Below, piece after piece: positions 1 to 10,395 of a DNA stretch of 64,000 nt. The position numbers and the translations under genes are program-made. The DNA lies in contig WHVA01000408.1 in assembly GCA_015179125.1 (NCBI GenBank), positions 41,364 through 105,363 of the forward strand. The letters run 5' to 3'. The notes beneath the pieces are model-generated. The model did not search any database, was not told the DNA's origin, and saw only the letters and a list, made by a program, of their open reading frames with translations. Each line of letters starts with the position of its first letter. Within the stretch, counting starts at the first letter, position 1. The DNA comes from Gautieria morchelliformis. Lineage: Eukaryota; Basidiomycota; Agaricomycetes; Gomphales; Gomphaceae.

Positions 1-1813
1 CTGCCGAATGGCAATATCCACCGAGGTCTTCAGTGTTACGTGTACGGTCGGGAAATGGCTGAAGGACTTGACACAGACTCCCCCCTAAAACCAGACCTTG
101 TTGGTTGTCAGTCTGTTGGTGAGAGCCGAGGCTCAAAGCCGAAGCTCTCATGGAACGAGGCTGAAATTTGCGTAGAGGTGAAGAATAACTGGCCTGGTTT
201 GATCCTGCAGTCAAGCACGTACGTGCGCTGTATGTTCACACACCGATTGGATAGACTCTTCGTCACTGTTATCCATTTCAACAACACAACGATGGGGGTG
301 CGCTTCGGATTTTATTCTCGCATGGGTCTGGTTGTTACACAGGAACTTGACCTCTCGAAGGAGGGAGGCTTTAAAGGATTTGTCCGTGGAGTGGTTGGGA
401 TTAATTCTTGGACCGACACAAACCACGCTGGAATCGATACTACTTGTACCATCACAGACATTGCGATTCCCGAGAGGGGTATATTCAAGATTTCGAAAAC
501 ACTTTGTGACCAAGGTTGCGTTCGCGGACGAGCAACGCGTGTGTATCTTGTGGTCAAGAAGGGTGCATTTTGACGTTTAGAGATCTGGGCCAGTAGTTAA
601 CAATTGGGTTTGAAGATGCAACCGCCACTGATGGTTCTCCTGCTCAACCTTCATCCACTCACCGGTATAACTTACGAAGTCACCAACCCCCACGTTCTCA
701 GCCTGGAAAAGAGACTGACGGTCGAGAACCCTTGAGGTTGAAGGGAGGCATATCTTTTCTCTTGCCGGACACTGTCATTCTGAAAGATTCATGGCCATTG
801 AAAACCCATAACGAAGAAGGCACAATGTTTGGAGCGTTATCGGGCGGATTTGGACTGCCAGACATCCTTGTCTCATACCCTGTCGAGGACGGAATGGATA
901 AGCTCATACCTGATGACGCAACGTATTGGCCCGTGTGTGCGCCAGAGCCATATGCCGGGGTTAGGCCTGACGAACGAATACATATGCGATCTGTTTTTGA
1001 GACCTGAGGGACGTCACTGCGAGCTGCACAAAGTCCTCGATTGCTCGTGCGTTGCATAGTGCATGCCATGTTGGCTATGTGAACAAAGAGGGCATCGGAC
1101 ATGATTTACCTATAATGGTGATCGACAGGGCATTTTGGGCTGTTTAAGAACGGCTGGTTGCACTGCGATGTAAGCGTCGGGAACGTCATGCTGATGGATG
1201 AAGCTGAGCGGCCGCCTGTGGCAGAGTACGTACCGTCTTTCACATCAGTCCTTTCATTTTTTTATGTTTGCTTCAGTTTTGCCGTGACTCGAGAAGTTAC
1301 TAGATGTGTGGGATTCATATGCGATGGGGACCAGGCGATTCGTTGGATGGATCAGAAGCGGGAATTAGCAAAGCATCGCTCGGTGGGTCTTTAGTTGCTG
1401 TGTGCAGCTTGTGATTTACATGGTTCTAGGGTACGCTGCCTTTCATGTCTCAGGCGCTGATTGTTGCTTGGGACTCTGGAACGCAAGTTGTGCACCAAGT
1501 AATTGATGACCTGGAGTCGTTTATATGGGTTTTATTTTGGTTGATTCTGGAGATTCTGGAGACCAAGGGGGCACTCGGGCGACTAGAACAGAATTACCGT
1601 CAAACGATGCTCTCCGACAAGTTACCTGTGTTACAAGCTAGGGGAAGTTTCCTTGATAGGTTAAAGCAACAGGATGCCGCGAAAAAATTCTCCATGGGCT
1701 TCAAGCCATTCTCCAAACTCTTGATTCAATGGTTAACGCTTTCTCGGGAGACTGCTCTGGAATGGCTGACACCAGACTTCGTTAAGGTGAACGCCAATGA
1801 GTACACTTTATAG
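1..1813 (+). CDS. FunK1-type fungal protein kinase, 5' end outside window
   Basis: Several open blocks on the + strand read in order as a FunK1-like kinase, a large fungal family related to protein kinases with unknown substrates. The block at 40-573 contains the N-lobe pattern (WPGLILQSSTYVRCMF, DRLFVTVIHFN, CVRGRATRVY). The block at 732-1007 has KDSWPLKTHNEEGTMF. At about 1150-1230 the catalytic loop reads LHCDVSVGNVMLMDE, with the His/Asp and Asn expected of a kinase. After an intron ending near 1430 the block to 1813 gives GTLPFMSQALI and VIDDLESFIWVLFW, typical of the FunK1 C-lobe. A DFG-like motif is not obvious (GFICDGDQAIRW). The blocks are in different frames, separated by probable short introns, and I could not resolve every junction, so a frameshifted copy is possible. 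The start codon is not in the window. Family assignment is confident; intactness is not. Confidence 0.72.
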
Positions 1814-2113
1814 GCCACCAAGCCATACAGGCAGTATGTAACGATTGGGCTTGAATCTCTTTCAGACCTGCCAGAGAGTTGGGATTATGTTAATGAGGGG
1901 GAAATGACAGGTGAAGAGAGAGGATGAGCTGGGAAAGACCGCATGTAACACATATAATATTATGAGATCCTGTAGCCACTGTAGGAAGAGCGGGCACTTA
2001 CAATGAGTACTTTTTGCACTACTAAGTGTTGTTTACCAATATCATCCATCACATTGCAGATAATTTTCAACATTCTGACAACAAAAAAATTACATTACAG
2101 TAGTACAACTGCA

Positions 2114-3319
2114 CTACAGATAGCCACAGTCCTTCATCCACCCTCGCGCATGTCTGCGTGTAATCCGATCCAGTGCCTCATAGAGAAACATGAATAGCTC
2201 AGCCCTCTCCTTACTTGCAACACATGCACGGAACTCGGCACCATGACGTCTGAGGTGAGCTTTGATGAAGGAGAATGATTCTTCGATCGGGTTGAGATCA
2301 GGCGAGTACGGCGGAAGATACATCAGTTTGATTCCTCTGCAAATGCAAGATTAGACACTAGTGAAAACAGTTTATAATGGTAAAAACCTTTGGGCACATA
2401 AGAGTGAGACCTCAGGTATGTGGTGAATGGCGCAGTTATCCATAACAAGAACACTCTGTGGTGCCGGGTAAGGGTTCATTACCTCTAAAAGGCCCTTCAG
2501 AAACCCAAGGAACTCTGGACCGACGTATGCCCCTAATTTGATATGGCTATAGATGATTCCATCTTGTGAGAGTGCCAGAAGGATTGAAAATCTGAGTGGA
2601 TATTAGCGATACAATAATGGAGGCCCGTGCACAAATCGCTACCTTTCTCCCCTTTGGAAATGTGCTGGCACTCGAGGCCTACATCCCTTGTAAGCCCATC
2701 CCATTAGTCTATACGTTGTGTGAAGGTCAATTGCGCTTTCATCTGTGAAAACCAAACGGTCCGGTGGTTCACTACCAATACGAAACTGGAAAGCAGTCCG
2801 CGAGGCTTCACAGCGCTCTGCAGCTGCCCGTGAAAGCTGGGTTGGAGACAAATATAAAGGTTGTCATTCTTCGAGGATTTAATGACTCACTTTCTTTCTT
2901 TGCAAGCCAAGATGTCGAAGTGTCCTCCAGACAGTTGATATACTTACTAAAATACCATTCTGCACCTCTAGCTCTTCGACAAGCTCATCGAGGTAAAGAT
3001 CGGGCGAGCGTTCAAGAAGCACAAGAAGAAACTGTTATAAAATAAAATAAGCTACAGCTAAACACAGACATGAATTACTTACTTCACTCTGAGCTGAGGT
3101 CATTTTTGACCCATGAGATAGCCGCTTAGGCTCTGCCACGACGTCTCCAACATCCCGCCAGAGTTTGATTGTGCGTTGAACTACACGTAGTGACATATGG
3201 AGGTCAATTGCAATATCGGTTGATTTCTTGTTGAGCTTGAATTTTTGGTGTATAACGCGATCCCACAGATCCTTGCTGTACATGTGACGAACAGGTTTAG
3301 GGTTGCCAGGGCGAGGCAT
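2114..3319 (-). CDS. Tc1/mariner-type DDE transposase, five exons
   Basis: Five exons join in frame with GT/AG introns of about 51-54 bp: 3319-3083, 3031-2891, 2836-2643, 2591-2388 and 2336-2114. They total 999 nt, predicting 332 aa with no internal stop. The N-terminus is helix-turn-helix (SKDLWDRVIHQKF, then DLYLDELVEELE and STVWRTLRHLG). The catalytic triad of the IS630/Tc1/mariner superfamily is present: FTDESAIDLHTTYR (first D), VLVMDNCAIHH (second D) and PPYSPDLNPIEESF (E). The enzyme should cut and join DNA at element ends in the nucleus. I chose the ATG at 3319 because MPRPGNP opens the HTH exon; an upstream ATG in the same frame exists. I could not identify terminal inverted repeats with confidence, so the element boundaries are unknown. 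It may be a domesticated or a recently active copy. Confidence 0.83.
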
Positions 3320-4639
3320 ATGAGCGATGGTGTGGGTAGTACATACAAGGAGAACGGCAAAACACACACCCTGACCAAGAATTCTATGACATGAATCGTG
3401 CGACAGCATTTGCACCCTTCCTCCCAATGCTGAACCCCAACTCAAGTGTAATTTTCAGGTGTCGAATGGCCACTATCCCGTTTTTATTGGTGAGTTTGCT
3501 ACTTATGCTTACTTTACATCCTCGCTGAAAGGGCTGTCATGCGTCCCAACTACAAGTCCACCATTGTGACTTGAAGCACCCCTTCTACTCGTACAAGCAC
3601 GAGCAGTTCCTTCCTGTCGTCCACCCGCACCCCAACCGACCGCGGCTCCATCACTCCTACCGTCAACACCCTCGCGATGACCACCGCCATGTACCACGCC
3701 TCCACGCGCTACCGCAACACCAACCGCGGCGACGCCCTCGCACGCCTCGAGGGCCGCCAGCCCAGTCGTGTCACGTCCGCGCTCCCATCCCTCTACCAGC
3801 TGCCGTTTGGGCCGGTATCCCCTATGTCCCCTGTGTGGAGTCCCCTGGGTGTCGACACCCCCGCACCCTGCTAACCGTATGCCCAGTCTCCTCACGATGA
3901 GCTCCGTGTTGTCGTCCGTGCTGCAATCGCACCCCCACCCGTACCTGCACCCGTACCTGCACCCGTACCTGCACCCGCACCCGCACCTGCACCTGCACCC
4001 GCACCCGCACCCGCCCGCTCCCCACCACCCCATCCTCCTATACCAGCTCGCCCACCCCAGCACCTCCACGCCCCTCACCCCACTGCATACGTGTGCGCCC
4101 CCGCGGTTTCCGAGCTCAAGAACATGTCAGGATCGGCGAAGTTGCCTTATGGTGCATTGGCACTCGGTGCGGAAGGGATCAAATATTTCAGGGCTTATGC
4201 TACACAGGAGGAAATCCGACATCGAGAATGAACGCCTACCGTCAGATCTCACTGATCCAATGTCAGAAGAAGCTAAGCCCTTCCTCTCCAATCCCATGAC
4301 ACCCTCTTCTGGAGATTCTCCTGTAGTGGGTTCTCACCATTAGTACAAAGTAGCAAACAAAATTAAAACCTGCATTGAACTACATACAGTAAGCTAAGCT
4401 TGACATTGTTCCCCCCTCAGCACCCAAAAGGCAAAATAAAAAACGCTTGTTTTATTCAGATTTTTTAGCTCTATGCCCTAGCTATGGTCCACATAGCTTC
4501 AGATATGAAATTTCAAGCGAATCGGAGCGATATCAAGCAAGATATCGTTGTTCGAAGTTTGCGCGCTAAAATGGAAGCAAATCCGACGCGCGCCTTAGGT
4601 ACTGCAAACGGGTGTAATGTATGCAGCACTCAGCACATG
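3320..4639. other. Low-complexity stretch, no recognised gene
   Basis: This region holds CT/CA-rich simple sequence, including the hexamer array listed separately, and several overlapping ORFs on both strands that are mostly proline/histidine or glycine/arginine/cysteine repeats. A short stretch near 4107-4230 on + (KLPYGALALGAEGIKYF) looks protein-like, but I do not recognise it and it stops quickly. Composition turns AT-rich after 4340. Nothing else is supported. Confidence 0.4.
3943..4020 (+). repeat. Hexanucleotide array CCCGYACCTGCA
   Basis: The hexamers ACCCGT/ACCTGC/ACCCGC are repeated about a dozen times. On + they encode His-Pro-Tyr-Leu and His-Pro-His repeats. On - they encode Gly/Cys/Arg repeats. 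The ORFs crossing this tract are explained by the repeat being a multiple of three. Confidence 0.85.
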
Positions 4640-5268
4640 ACCAGATTTGGCTTTTACCATACAACACTTAAGTCAATTCACTACTACCTACGGAGCCAAG
4701 CACTGGACGACGATCAAGCACGCACTCAGGTACCTCAAAGGGTCACGTGATGACGGCATAACCTTCCGACAAGATGCTGGTCTCGACCTCAAAATATTCG
4801 TTGATTCAGACTATGCTAATAGAAATGACGCACTATTTATTAGTGGCTATGTAGCTATACTAGGAGGGGGTGCCATCGCATGGAGCTCGAAGAAGCAGCG
4901 AACGATCGCGTTATCTACTACGGAGGCTGAATACATGGCACTCACCGAAGGCGCCAAGCAATTGATCTGTCTAAGGCGCTTCATCGAGGAGCTAGGAATA
5001 GATCAAACCCAACCCACGTCACTTCGATCAGACAATCTAGGCGCTATTACACTATCGCATGATGCAACGTACCATGCGCGTACCAAACATATCAACGTCG
5101 CATATCACTTCATCCGCAAGAAAGTGGCCTCTCATGAGGCAACACTTACATATGTACCGACGAAGGAGAACGTAGCGGACGTATTTATGAAAGGACTGGA
5201 TTTACACCAACATAGACATTTACTAGGGAAATTAGGATTTTGCAGAAGGGACTTCTCGCTGAGGGGAG
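4640..5268 (+). pseudogene. Ty1/copia polyprotein remnant: RNase H tail
   Basis: The translation gives the end of a copia reverse transcriptase and its RNase H domain: HWTTIKHALRYLKG, the aspartate block FVDSDYANRND, SGYVAILGGGAIAWSSKKQ, ALSTTEAEYMAL, then LRSDNLGAITLSHD and ARTKHINVAYHFIRKK. Gag, integrase and most of the reverse transcriptase are missing upstream. Sequence before about 4640 no longer resembles copia, so the element is 5'-truncated. The coding part ends in a purine-rich stretch (5259-5268) just before the LTR, the expected position of a polypurine tract. Confidence 0.85.
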
Positions 5269-5924
5269 TGTTAGTAATCGGGACGATGATGCGGCCGAGA
5301 CAAAACCGGCACGCACTTAGCCGGAAGTTCGAGAACGCTCTCGACTCCGGGCTGGTGCACCGGCATCGCATCCGCACAGCAGCTCGAAGATATTAGTAAT
5401 ATAATGGACATCATATCTAAGAGTTAAACGCGGGGGGTGGGTGGTTGTGGGCGGTGCTTATGTCAGGTTTTAGGTCAGCATTGGTCAGCTGGCCAATCGG
5501 ACGCGAGCGGCGCAGCCGCGAGCCAAGAACGCTGCGCAGCATGGTCACGTGACCCTTTGCGTTCCAAATTAGGTCAGCGGCGAGCGGCGCAGCCGCGAGC
5601 ATAGAACGCTGCGCAGCGGTCACGTGACCTGTTCGCGACCAGAGCGCGCATATGCGAGCGTGGTCCGTGCACGACACGCGCGCGGGGTATAAAGGCCGAA
5701 TGGTAAGGAGGGAACGCCAGGAACCTGCCCAACCGGCGATTCCTCTCTCTGCTGTCTGCTCTGCTCTGTCTGCTGTCTGCTGTTTGCTGTCTGCTGTCTG
5801 CTGCTTTAGCTGGCTGGCTATTGGTAGGTAATATCTTTTTGTTAATGCATTGCCATGTATTTTATTATATTTCTGTTGGCAATTTTATTGGTTCCTTTTT
5901 GTTTTCATCATATAGTTGTCACTA

Positions 5925-6560
5925 TTTTTGTGATTTTTTTCGAAAATAGATTTAAATAACATCCAAAGACTGCTGAAAAAAAATGTTTTAATATCAATAT
6001 TTTTCAGGTTTTTTTCGCAAATAGACATCAATAAGTTTCCTCTAAAATTAATGACAATAGATTCTGCTTTTAAATGTGGTTTGTTTTATTGTTTTATTTA
6101 CTGTAAAGCTGCTTACCAGCCACTCCTCTCTGGCTATACTGGTGGCTGGCTTACTATGGCTTTGGCTGGGCTCTGGGTTTCTCTGTCAGTCTCTGGGTTC
6201 TCTGGCTTTGGCTGGGCATCAACAACAGCTTCTGCTTCAATGTACTGTACTTTTTTGACCACAAATAGATATCAATAAATTATCCTGACTTTGTGAAGAT
6301 TGACAACAGCTCCAGGTTAAATGTACAGTGCATTTTTTTGACATTTTTCGAAAAATAGATATCCTAACTTTGCTAAAATTAATAACAGCTTCAGCTTACA
6401 TGTACTGGACATTTTCTTGGCATTTTTTCGCAAAATAGATAATCCTGACTTTGCTAAAAATTAATGACAGCAGCTGCTTAAATATGGTTTCCTTGACTAT
6501 TTTATTTATGTCTGTATATTTCACAAAATAGATAGTGATACATGTCCCTGAGTTTGCTAA
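5925..6560 (+). repeat. AT-rich dispersed-tandem repeats inside Helitron 1
   Basis: A degenerate unit of roughly 90-120 bp recurs, with core TTTTTCG(C/A)AAATAGAT followed by ATCAATAA, a CTGACTTTGCTAAAATTAAT block and AACAGCTTC. Related units occur in copy 2 at about 8585-8990. No coding potential is seen. Confidence 0.7.
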
Positions 6561-6630
6561 GAGTTAATAAGTAGTAACAGCCTCTGCTTGCTTCACTTTG
6601 AGGCCCTTGGGGATATGCTACGCATGCTAT

Positions 6631-6945
6631 ACTTGAGGGTCATGCTACACACACTATGCATGGGGACACGCATGTTATGCGTGGGGACACACACGCTATG
6701 CTTGGGGACACGCCTGCTATGCATGGGGACATGCATGCCACATGTGGGGACACACTATCCTTGGGGACAGACAGGCTATGCATGGGGACACACATGCTAT
6801 GCGTGGAGACACACATGTCATGCATGGGGACAAGCATGCTATCCATGGGGACACACACGCTATGCTTGGGGACACGCATGTTATGCGTGGAGACACGCAT
6901 GTTATGCATGGGGACAAGCATGCTATGCATGGATGCTTCAGGTTA
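6631..6945 (+). repeat. 21-bp minisatellite
   Basis: About 15 degenerate units of the form GCTATGCATGGGGACACACAT. The period is a multiple of three, so several frames on both strands stay open and give fake ORFs of 74-138 codons made of a heptapeptide repeat. Present only in Helitron copy 1. Confidence 0.9.
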
Positions 6946-7089
6946 AATGTACTGTACATTTTTTGACATTTTTTCAAAAGGTAGATATCAATAAATTATC
7001 CTGACTTTGCTAAAATTAATAAGAACAGCTGCTTAAATGTGGTTTCTTTTCCTATTTTATATATGTCACAAAATAGATACTGATACATG

Positions 7090-7720
7090 TCCCTGATATG
7101 TGTGAGGACACGCTACCTGTGGGGACACATTACCTGTGAGGACACGCTACGTTTGGGGACACACTACCTGTGAGGACATGTTACGTGTGGGGACACGCTA
7201 CCCACGCTACCTGTGAGGACACGCTACCTGTGAGGACACGCTACCTGTGAGGACACGTTATGTGTGAGGACACGCTACCTGTGAGGACACGCTACCTGTG
7301 GGGACACATTACCTGTGAGGACATGCTACGTTTGGGGACACGCTACCTGTGAGGACACGCTACCTGTGAGGACACGCTACCTGTGGGGACACATTACCTG
7401 TGAGGACATGCTACGTTTGGGGACACGCTACCTGTGAGGACATGCTACCTGTGAGGACACGTTACATGTGGGGACACGTTACGTTTGGGGACACACTACC
7501 TGTGAGGACACATTACGTGTGGGGACATGCTACCTGTGAGGACACGCTACCTGTGAGGACACGCTACCTGTGAGGACACGCTACCTGTGAGGACACGCTA
7601 CCTGTGAGGACACGCTACCTGTGGGGACACACTACGTTTGGGGACACGTTATGTGTGGGGACATGCTACCTGTGAGGACACGCTACCTGTGAGGACACGT
7701 TACGTGTGAGGACATGCTAT
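7090..7720 (+). repeat. 17-bp minisatellite, long array
   Basis: More than 30 units of GCTACCTGTGAGGACAC with variants (TTACGTGTGGGGACAC, CTACGTTTGGGGACAC). Higher-order repeats of several units are visible. The array sits between the AT-rich region and the conserved ORF. Confidence 0.92.
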
Positions 7721-7852
7721 CCAACTGCACTTTGGGTCTTCCCCCATTTCTGATTTTGGTATTGTTTCTGGTTCTGTGAGAGTGTCACTGGAGGATCAGC
7801 TGGCATATCGATATAACCACATTGTCAACATTCAGGATCCCCAAGATCACTA

Positions 7853-8053
7853 TTGGATCTATTTCACAATGCACAAGCTTTGAAACCTGTTGATTATGAC
7901 AATAGGCGCAATCTTATAATCTCTGATGATTCAGTCAAGACTATTACCACTTTCATGTCTAGAGTCACTGGGAGGCCCATCCCAGAGGTCGAGAGAGAGC
8001 TCTGCATGTTCGGCTGTTCCATGGGTGCATACATGATTCATGATACTATATGA
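7853..8053 (+). other. Conserved 66-codon ORF in Helitron 1, unknown
   Basis: The ORF encodes KPVDYDNRRNLIISDDSVKT and IPEVERELCMFGCSMG. It has a counterpart in the second Helitron, identical at 61 of 66 positions. An open stretch just upstream in another frame (SLEDQLAYRYNHIVNIQDP) is also shared. I do not recognise the protein. It could be a captured host exon or a relic of an autonomous ancestor. Several of the differences are non-conservative, so selection is not evident. Confidence 0.45.
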
Positions 8054-8160
8054 TCAGGGATATATTTTGCATGATCCTATTTACCCCAATGCACTTGACC
8101 TTACTGATTCACTTGGCCTTACTGATGCATTTGACCTTACCGAGGCGTTTGACCTACACC

Positions 8161-8177
8161 CCCGCGCGAAGCGCGGG
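8161..8177 (+). other. Helitron 3' terminal hairpin, copy 1
   Basis: A 7-bp perfect stem CCCGCGC/GCGCGGG closes a GAA loop, followed by TACCCAC and the terminal CTAG at 8185-8188. The same hairpin and spacing recur at 9745-9772. Confidence 0.9.
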
Positions 8178-9082
8178 TACCCACCTAGTCTAAGAGTTAA
8201 ACAAGGGGGGTGGGTGGTTGTGGGCCCGCTGACCAATGCTTGGTCATTAGTTTGTCAGCGGAGCGCGCGAGCAGCGCAGCCGCGAGCCCCCCGGTCTGTT
8301 TAGGTCAGCGGCGAGCGGCGCAGCCGCGAGTTACAAACGCTGCGCAGCAGCGTTCCAGGTCACGTGACCGGTTCGCGACCATACGCGAGGGTGGTCCGTG
8401 CATGACCCTTCGCTTGGTATAAAGAGAGCGATGCCGCAGAACCGCACTCCCCACTGGTGTCCTCCTGTGTTCTGGCTGTGGTGGGCTTACTACTGCTTTG
8501 GCTGGTGTCTTTCTGTGTGTCTTTCTGTGTGTCTCTGGGTGTCTCTGGGCTTCTTTGGCTGTGAATTGACACCAGCTTCTGCTTCAATGTCCTGTATATT
8601 TTTTGATATTTTTTCGCAAATTGCTATCAATACACCTAACTTGCTAACCTTAATAATAGCCAACTTAAATATCCTGTACATTTTTTTGATATTTTTTCGC
8701 AAATAGCTATCAATAAACCTAACTTGCTAACCTTAACAATAGCCAACTTACATATCCTGTACATTTTTTGATATTTTTTCGCAAATAGACATCAATAAAT
8801 CAAACTTGCTAACCTCAATAACAGCCACCTTAACTATCCTGTAATTTTTTTGACATTTTTTCGCAAATGGATATCAATAACTTATACTGACTTTGCTCAA
8901 GTTGATAACAACTTCTGTTTTAATGTAGTGTGTTTTTGTTATCTTTTTTTGAAAAATAAATATAGATATCAATGAATTATCCTGACTTTGCTAAAATTAA
9001 TAAGAACAGCTGCTTAAATGTGGTTTCTTTTCCTATTTTATATATGTCACAAAATAGATACTGATACATGTCCCTGATATGT

Positions 9083-9318
9083 GTGAGGACACACTACCTG
9101 TGGGGACACGCTACCTGTGAGGACACATTACGTGTGGGGACACGCTACCTGTGAGGACACGTTACGTGTGGGGACATGCTGCCTGTGAGGACACGCTACC
9201 TGTGAGGACATGCTACCTACCAGCGAGGACACATTACATGTGGGGACATGCTACCTGTGGGGACACATTATGTGTGGGGACACGCTACCTGTGAGGGCAC
9301 ATTATGTGTGAGGACATG
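9083..9318 (+). repeat. 17-bp minisatellite, short array
   Basis: The same 17-bp family as at 7090-7720, with about 14 units at the equivalent position in Helitron copy 2. The length difference shows array expansion or contraction between the copies. Confidence 0.9.
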
Positions 9319-9454
9319 CTATCCAACTGCACTTTGGGTCTTCCCCCATTTCTGATTTTGGTATTGTTTCTGGTTCTGTGAGAGTGTCACCGGAGGATCA
9401 GCTGGCATATTGATATAACCACATTGTCAAAATTCAGGATCCCCAAGGTCACTA

Positions 9455-9655
9455 TTGGGTCTATTTCACAATGCACGAGCTTTGAAACCTGTGGATTATG
9501 ACAATAGGTGCAATCTTATAATCTCTGATGATTCAGTCAAGACCATTACCACTTTCATGTCTAGAGTCGCTGGGAGGGCCATCCCAGAGGTTGAGAGAGA
9601 GCTCTGCATGTTCGGCTGTTCCATGGGTGCATACATGATTCATGATACTATATGA
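9455..9655 (+). other. Conserved 66-codon ORF in Helitron 2, unknown
   Basis: Counterpart of the ORF at 7853-8053, differing at five residues. The upstream shared open stretch carries a stop in this copy, which suggests decay. Function is not recognised. Confidence 0.45.
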
Positions 9656-9845
9656 ACAGGGATATATTTTGCATGATCCTATTTACCCCAATGCACTTGA
9701 CCTTACTGATTCACTTGCCCTTACTGAGGTGTTTGACCTACACCCCCGCGCGAAGCGCGGGTACCCACCTAGTTTTGTATATAAAGGCAGACGATCTCAA
9801 GTAGATCGTAGAACAACAGATTATTATTTACTCCTTCGTCCCACA

Positions 9846-10395
9846 TATCGTTCTTTGGGGATGTGCGTGTTTCAATCAGCAACCACCCAGCCATGGCTCT
9901 GGACAAGTGCAGAGCACGAAAGGATCAAGCTGTTGTGGAGATGAGTTTGATGAGAAACAGAGATAACATACCAAGTGGCTCGAATGAATAGTTGGGGCAC
10001 TATTAGAATGGGGCATTGTCCAGTTGTCGAGGAGAGGATCTCGGTAACATCCCATACCCATGCACGAACTAACTGGATCCCAGATATCGCAGCAATAAGA
10101 TATTCAGTAGGGTCCTCAGGCACTCACAACTGTCCCAGCCCTTCCCATAGCACCTGTCCTGCTAGTGTTGTCTATATGTCCCACAGCGCCGCTTCACTTC
10201 CTACGATCTACAATGGGCAGGAGGGAGATCGGGGGAAATAACTTTGTTTGATGTATATACAGTTGCCGTCCAAATCAAGGCAAAGATGTGCCATATAAGT
10301 GCCACAAAGCCCGGGCTTCCGCAATTTAGAAGCCCGGCCCATTTGGTGGGCTCAAACCAGGCTCGGCTCGGGCTTGAGCCCAAGCCCAGAGCACG
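9846..10395. other. Unrecognised region between copia LTR and tandem units
   Basis: On the - strand, 9872-10123 contains an open stretch (EYLIAAISGIQLVRAWVWDV) with a possible short intron, perhaps a gene scrap that I cannot name. At 10316-10350 and 10365-10386 there are short GC-rich inverted repeats built on AAGCCCGGGC/GGGCTT. Nothing else is supported. Confidence 0.35.

Larger units (their letters stand above)
5416..8188 (+). mobile_element. Non-autonomous Helitron, copy 1
   Basis: The element starts with TCTAAGAGTTAAAC after an A and ends with a 17-nt GC hairpin (8161-8177), 7 nt, then CTAG, followed by T. This matches the Helitron rule: 5' TC, 3' hairpin plus CTRR, insertion between A and T, no target duplication. 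No Rep/helicase gene is present. The 5' 250 bp hold palindromes (CGCTGCGCAGCG, GGTCACGTGACC, GCGGCGCAGCCGC) and a TATAAAGG box near 5686. The interior holds AT-rich repeats, a 21-bp and a 17-bp minisatellite, and a short conserved ORF. Both ends recur in the adjacent copy, which strongly supports the boundaries. Confidence 0.82.
8189..9772 (+). mobile_element. Non-autonomous Helitron, copy 2, abutting copy 1
   Basis: The copy begins TCTAAGAGTTAAAC at 8189, the base immediately after the CTAG of copy 1, and ends with the same hairpin (9745-9761) and CTAG at 9769-9772, followed by T. It shares the palindromic TATAAAG-containing 5' region and the whole 3' part (17-bp array, conserved ORF, hairpin) with copy 1. 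It lacks the 21-bp array and has a shorter 17-bp array. It carries no replicase of its own. Confidence 0.82.
5269..9845 (+). mobile_element. Copia 3' LTR split by two Helitrons (5269-5415 and 9773-9845)
   Basis: A TGTTAG start directly follows the purine-rich tract after the copia RNase H remnant. The sequence runs to 5415, is interrupted by two Helitrons, and resumes at 9773 with a TATA-like TGTATATAAAG and ends in CCCACA at 9845. Removing the insert gives an LTR of about 220 bp with TG...CA ends. The 5' LTR of this element is not in the window, so the right boundary is inferred from the terminal dinucleotide only. Confidence 0.6.

Noticed and set aside
1990-3520. Terminal inverted repeats of the Tc1/mariner element
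   Set aside because: I compared the flanks and found only weak, short matches; not reported as TIRs.
3509-4078. 189-codon ORF on - rich in Gly/Cys/Arg
   Set aside because: Generated by the hexanucleotide array; no conserved domain.
6588-7004. Overlapping ORFs on both strands
   Set aside because: Explained by the 21-bp repeat; no non-repeat protein sequence.
7090-7720. CRISPR-like array
   Set aside because: Direct repeats of 17 bp have no spacers, and the context is a fungal Helitron; it is a minisatellite.
10316-10390. Possible tRNA or terminator hairpin
   Set aside because: GC-rich inverted repeats are present, but there is no cloverleaf or anticodon arm; treated as simple repeat.
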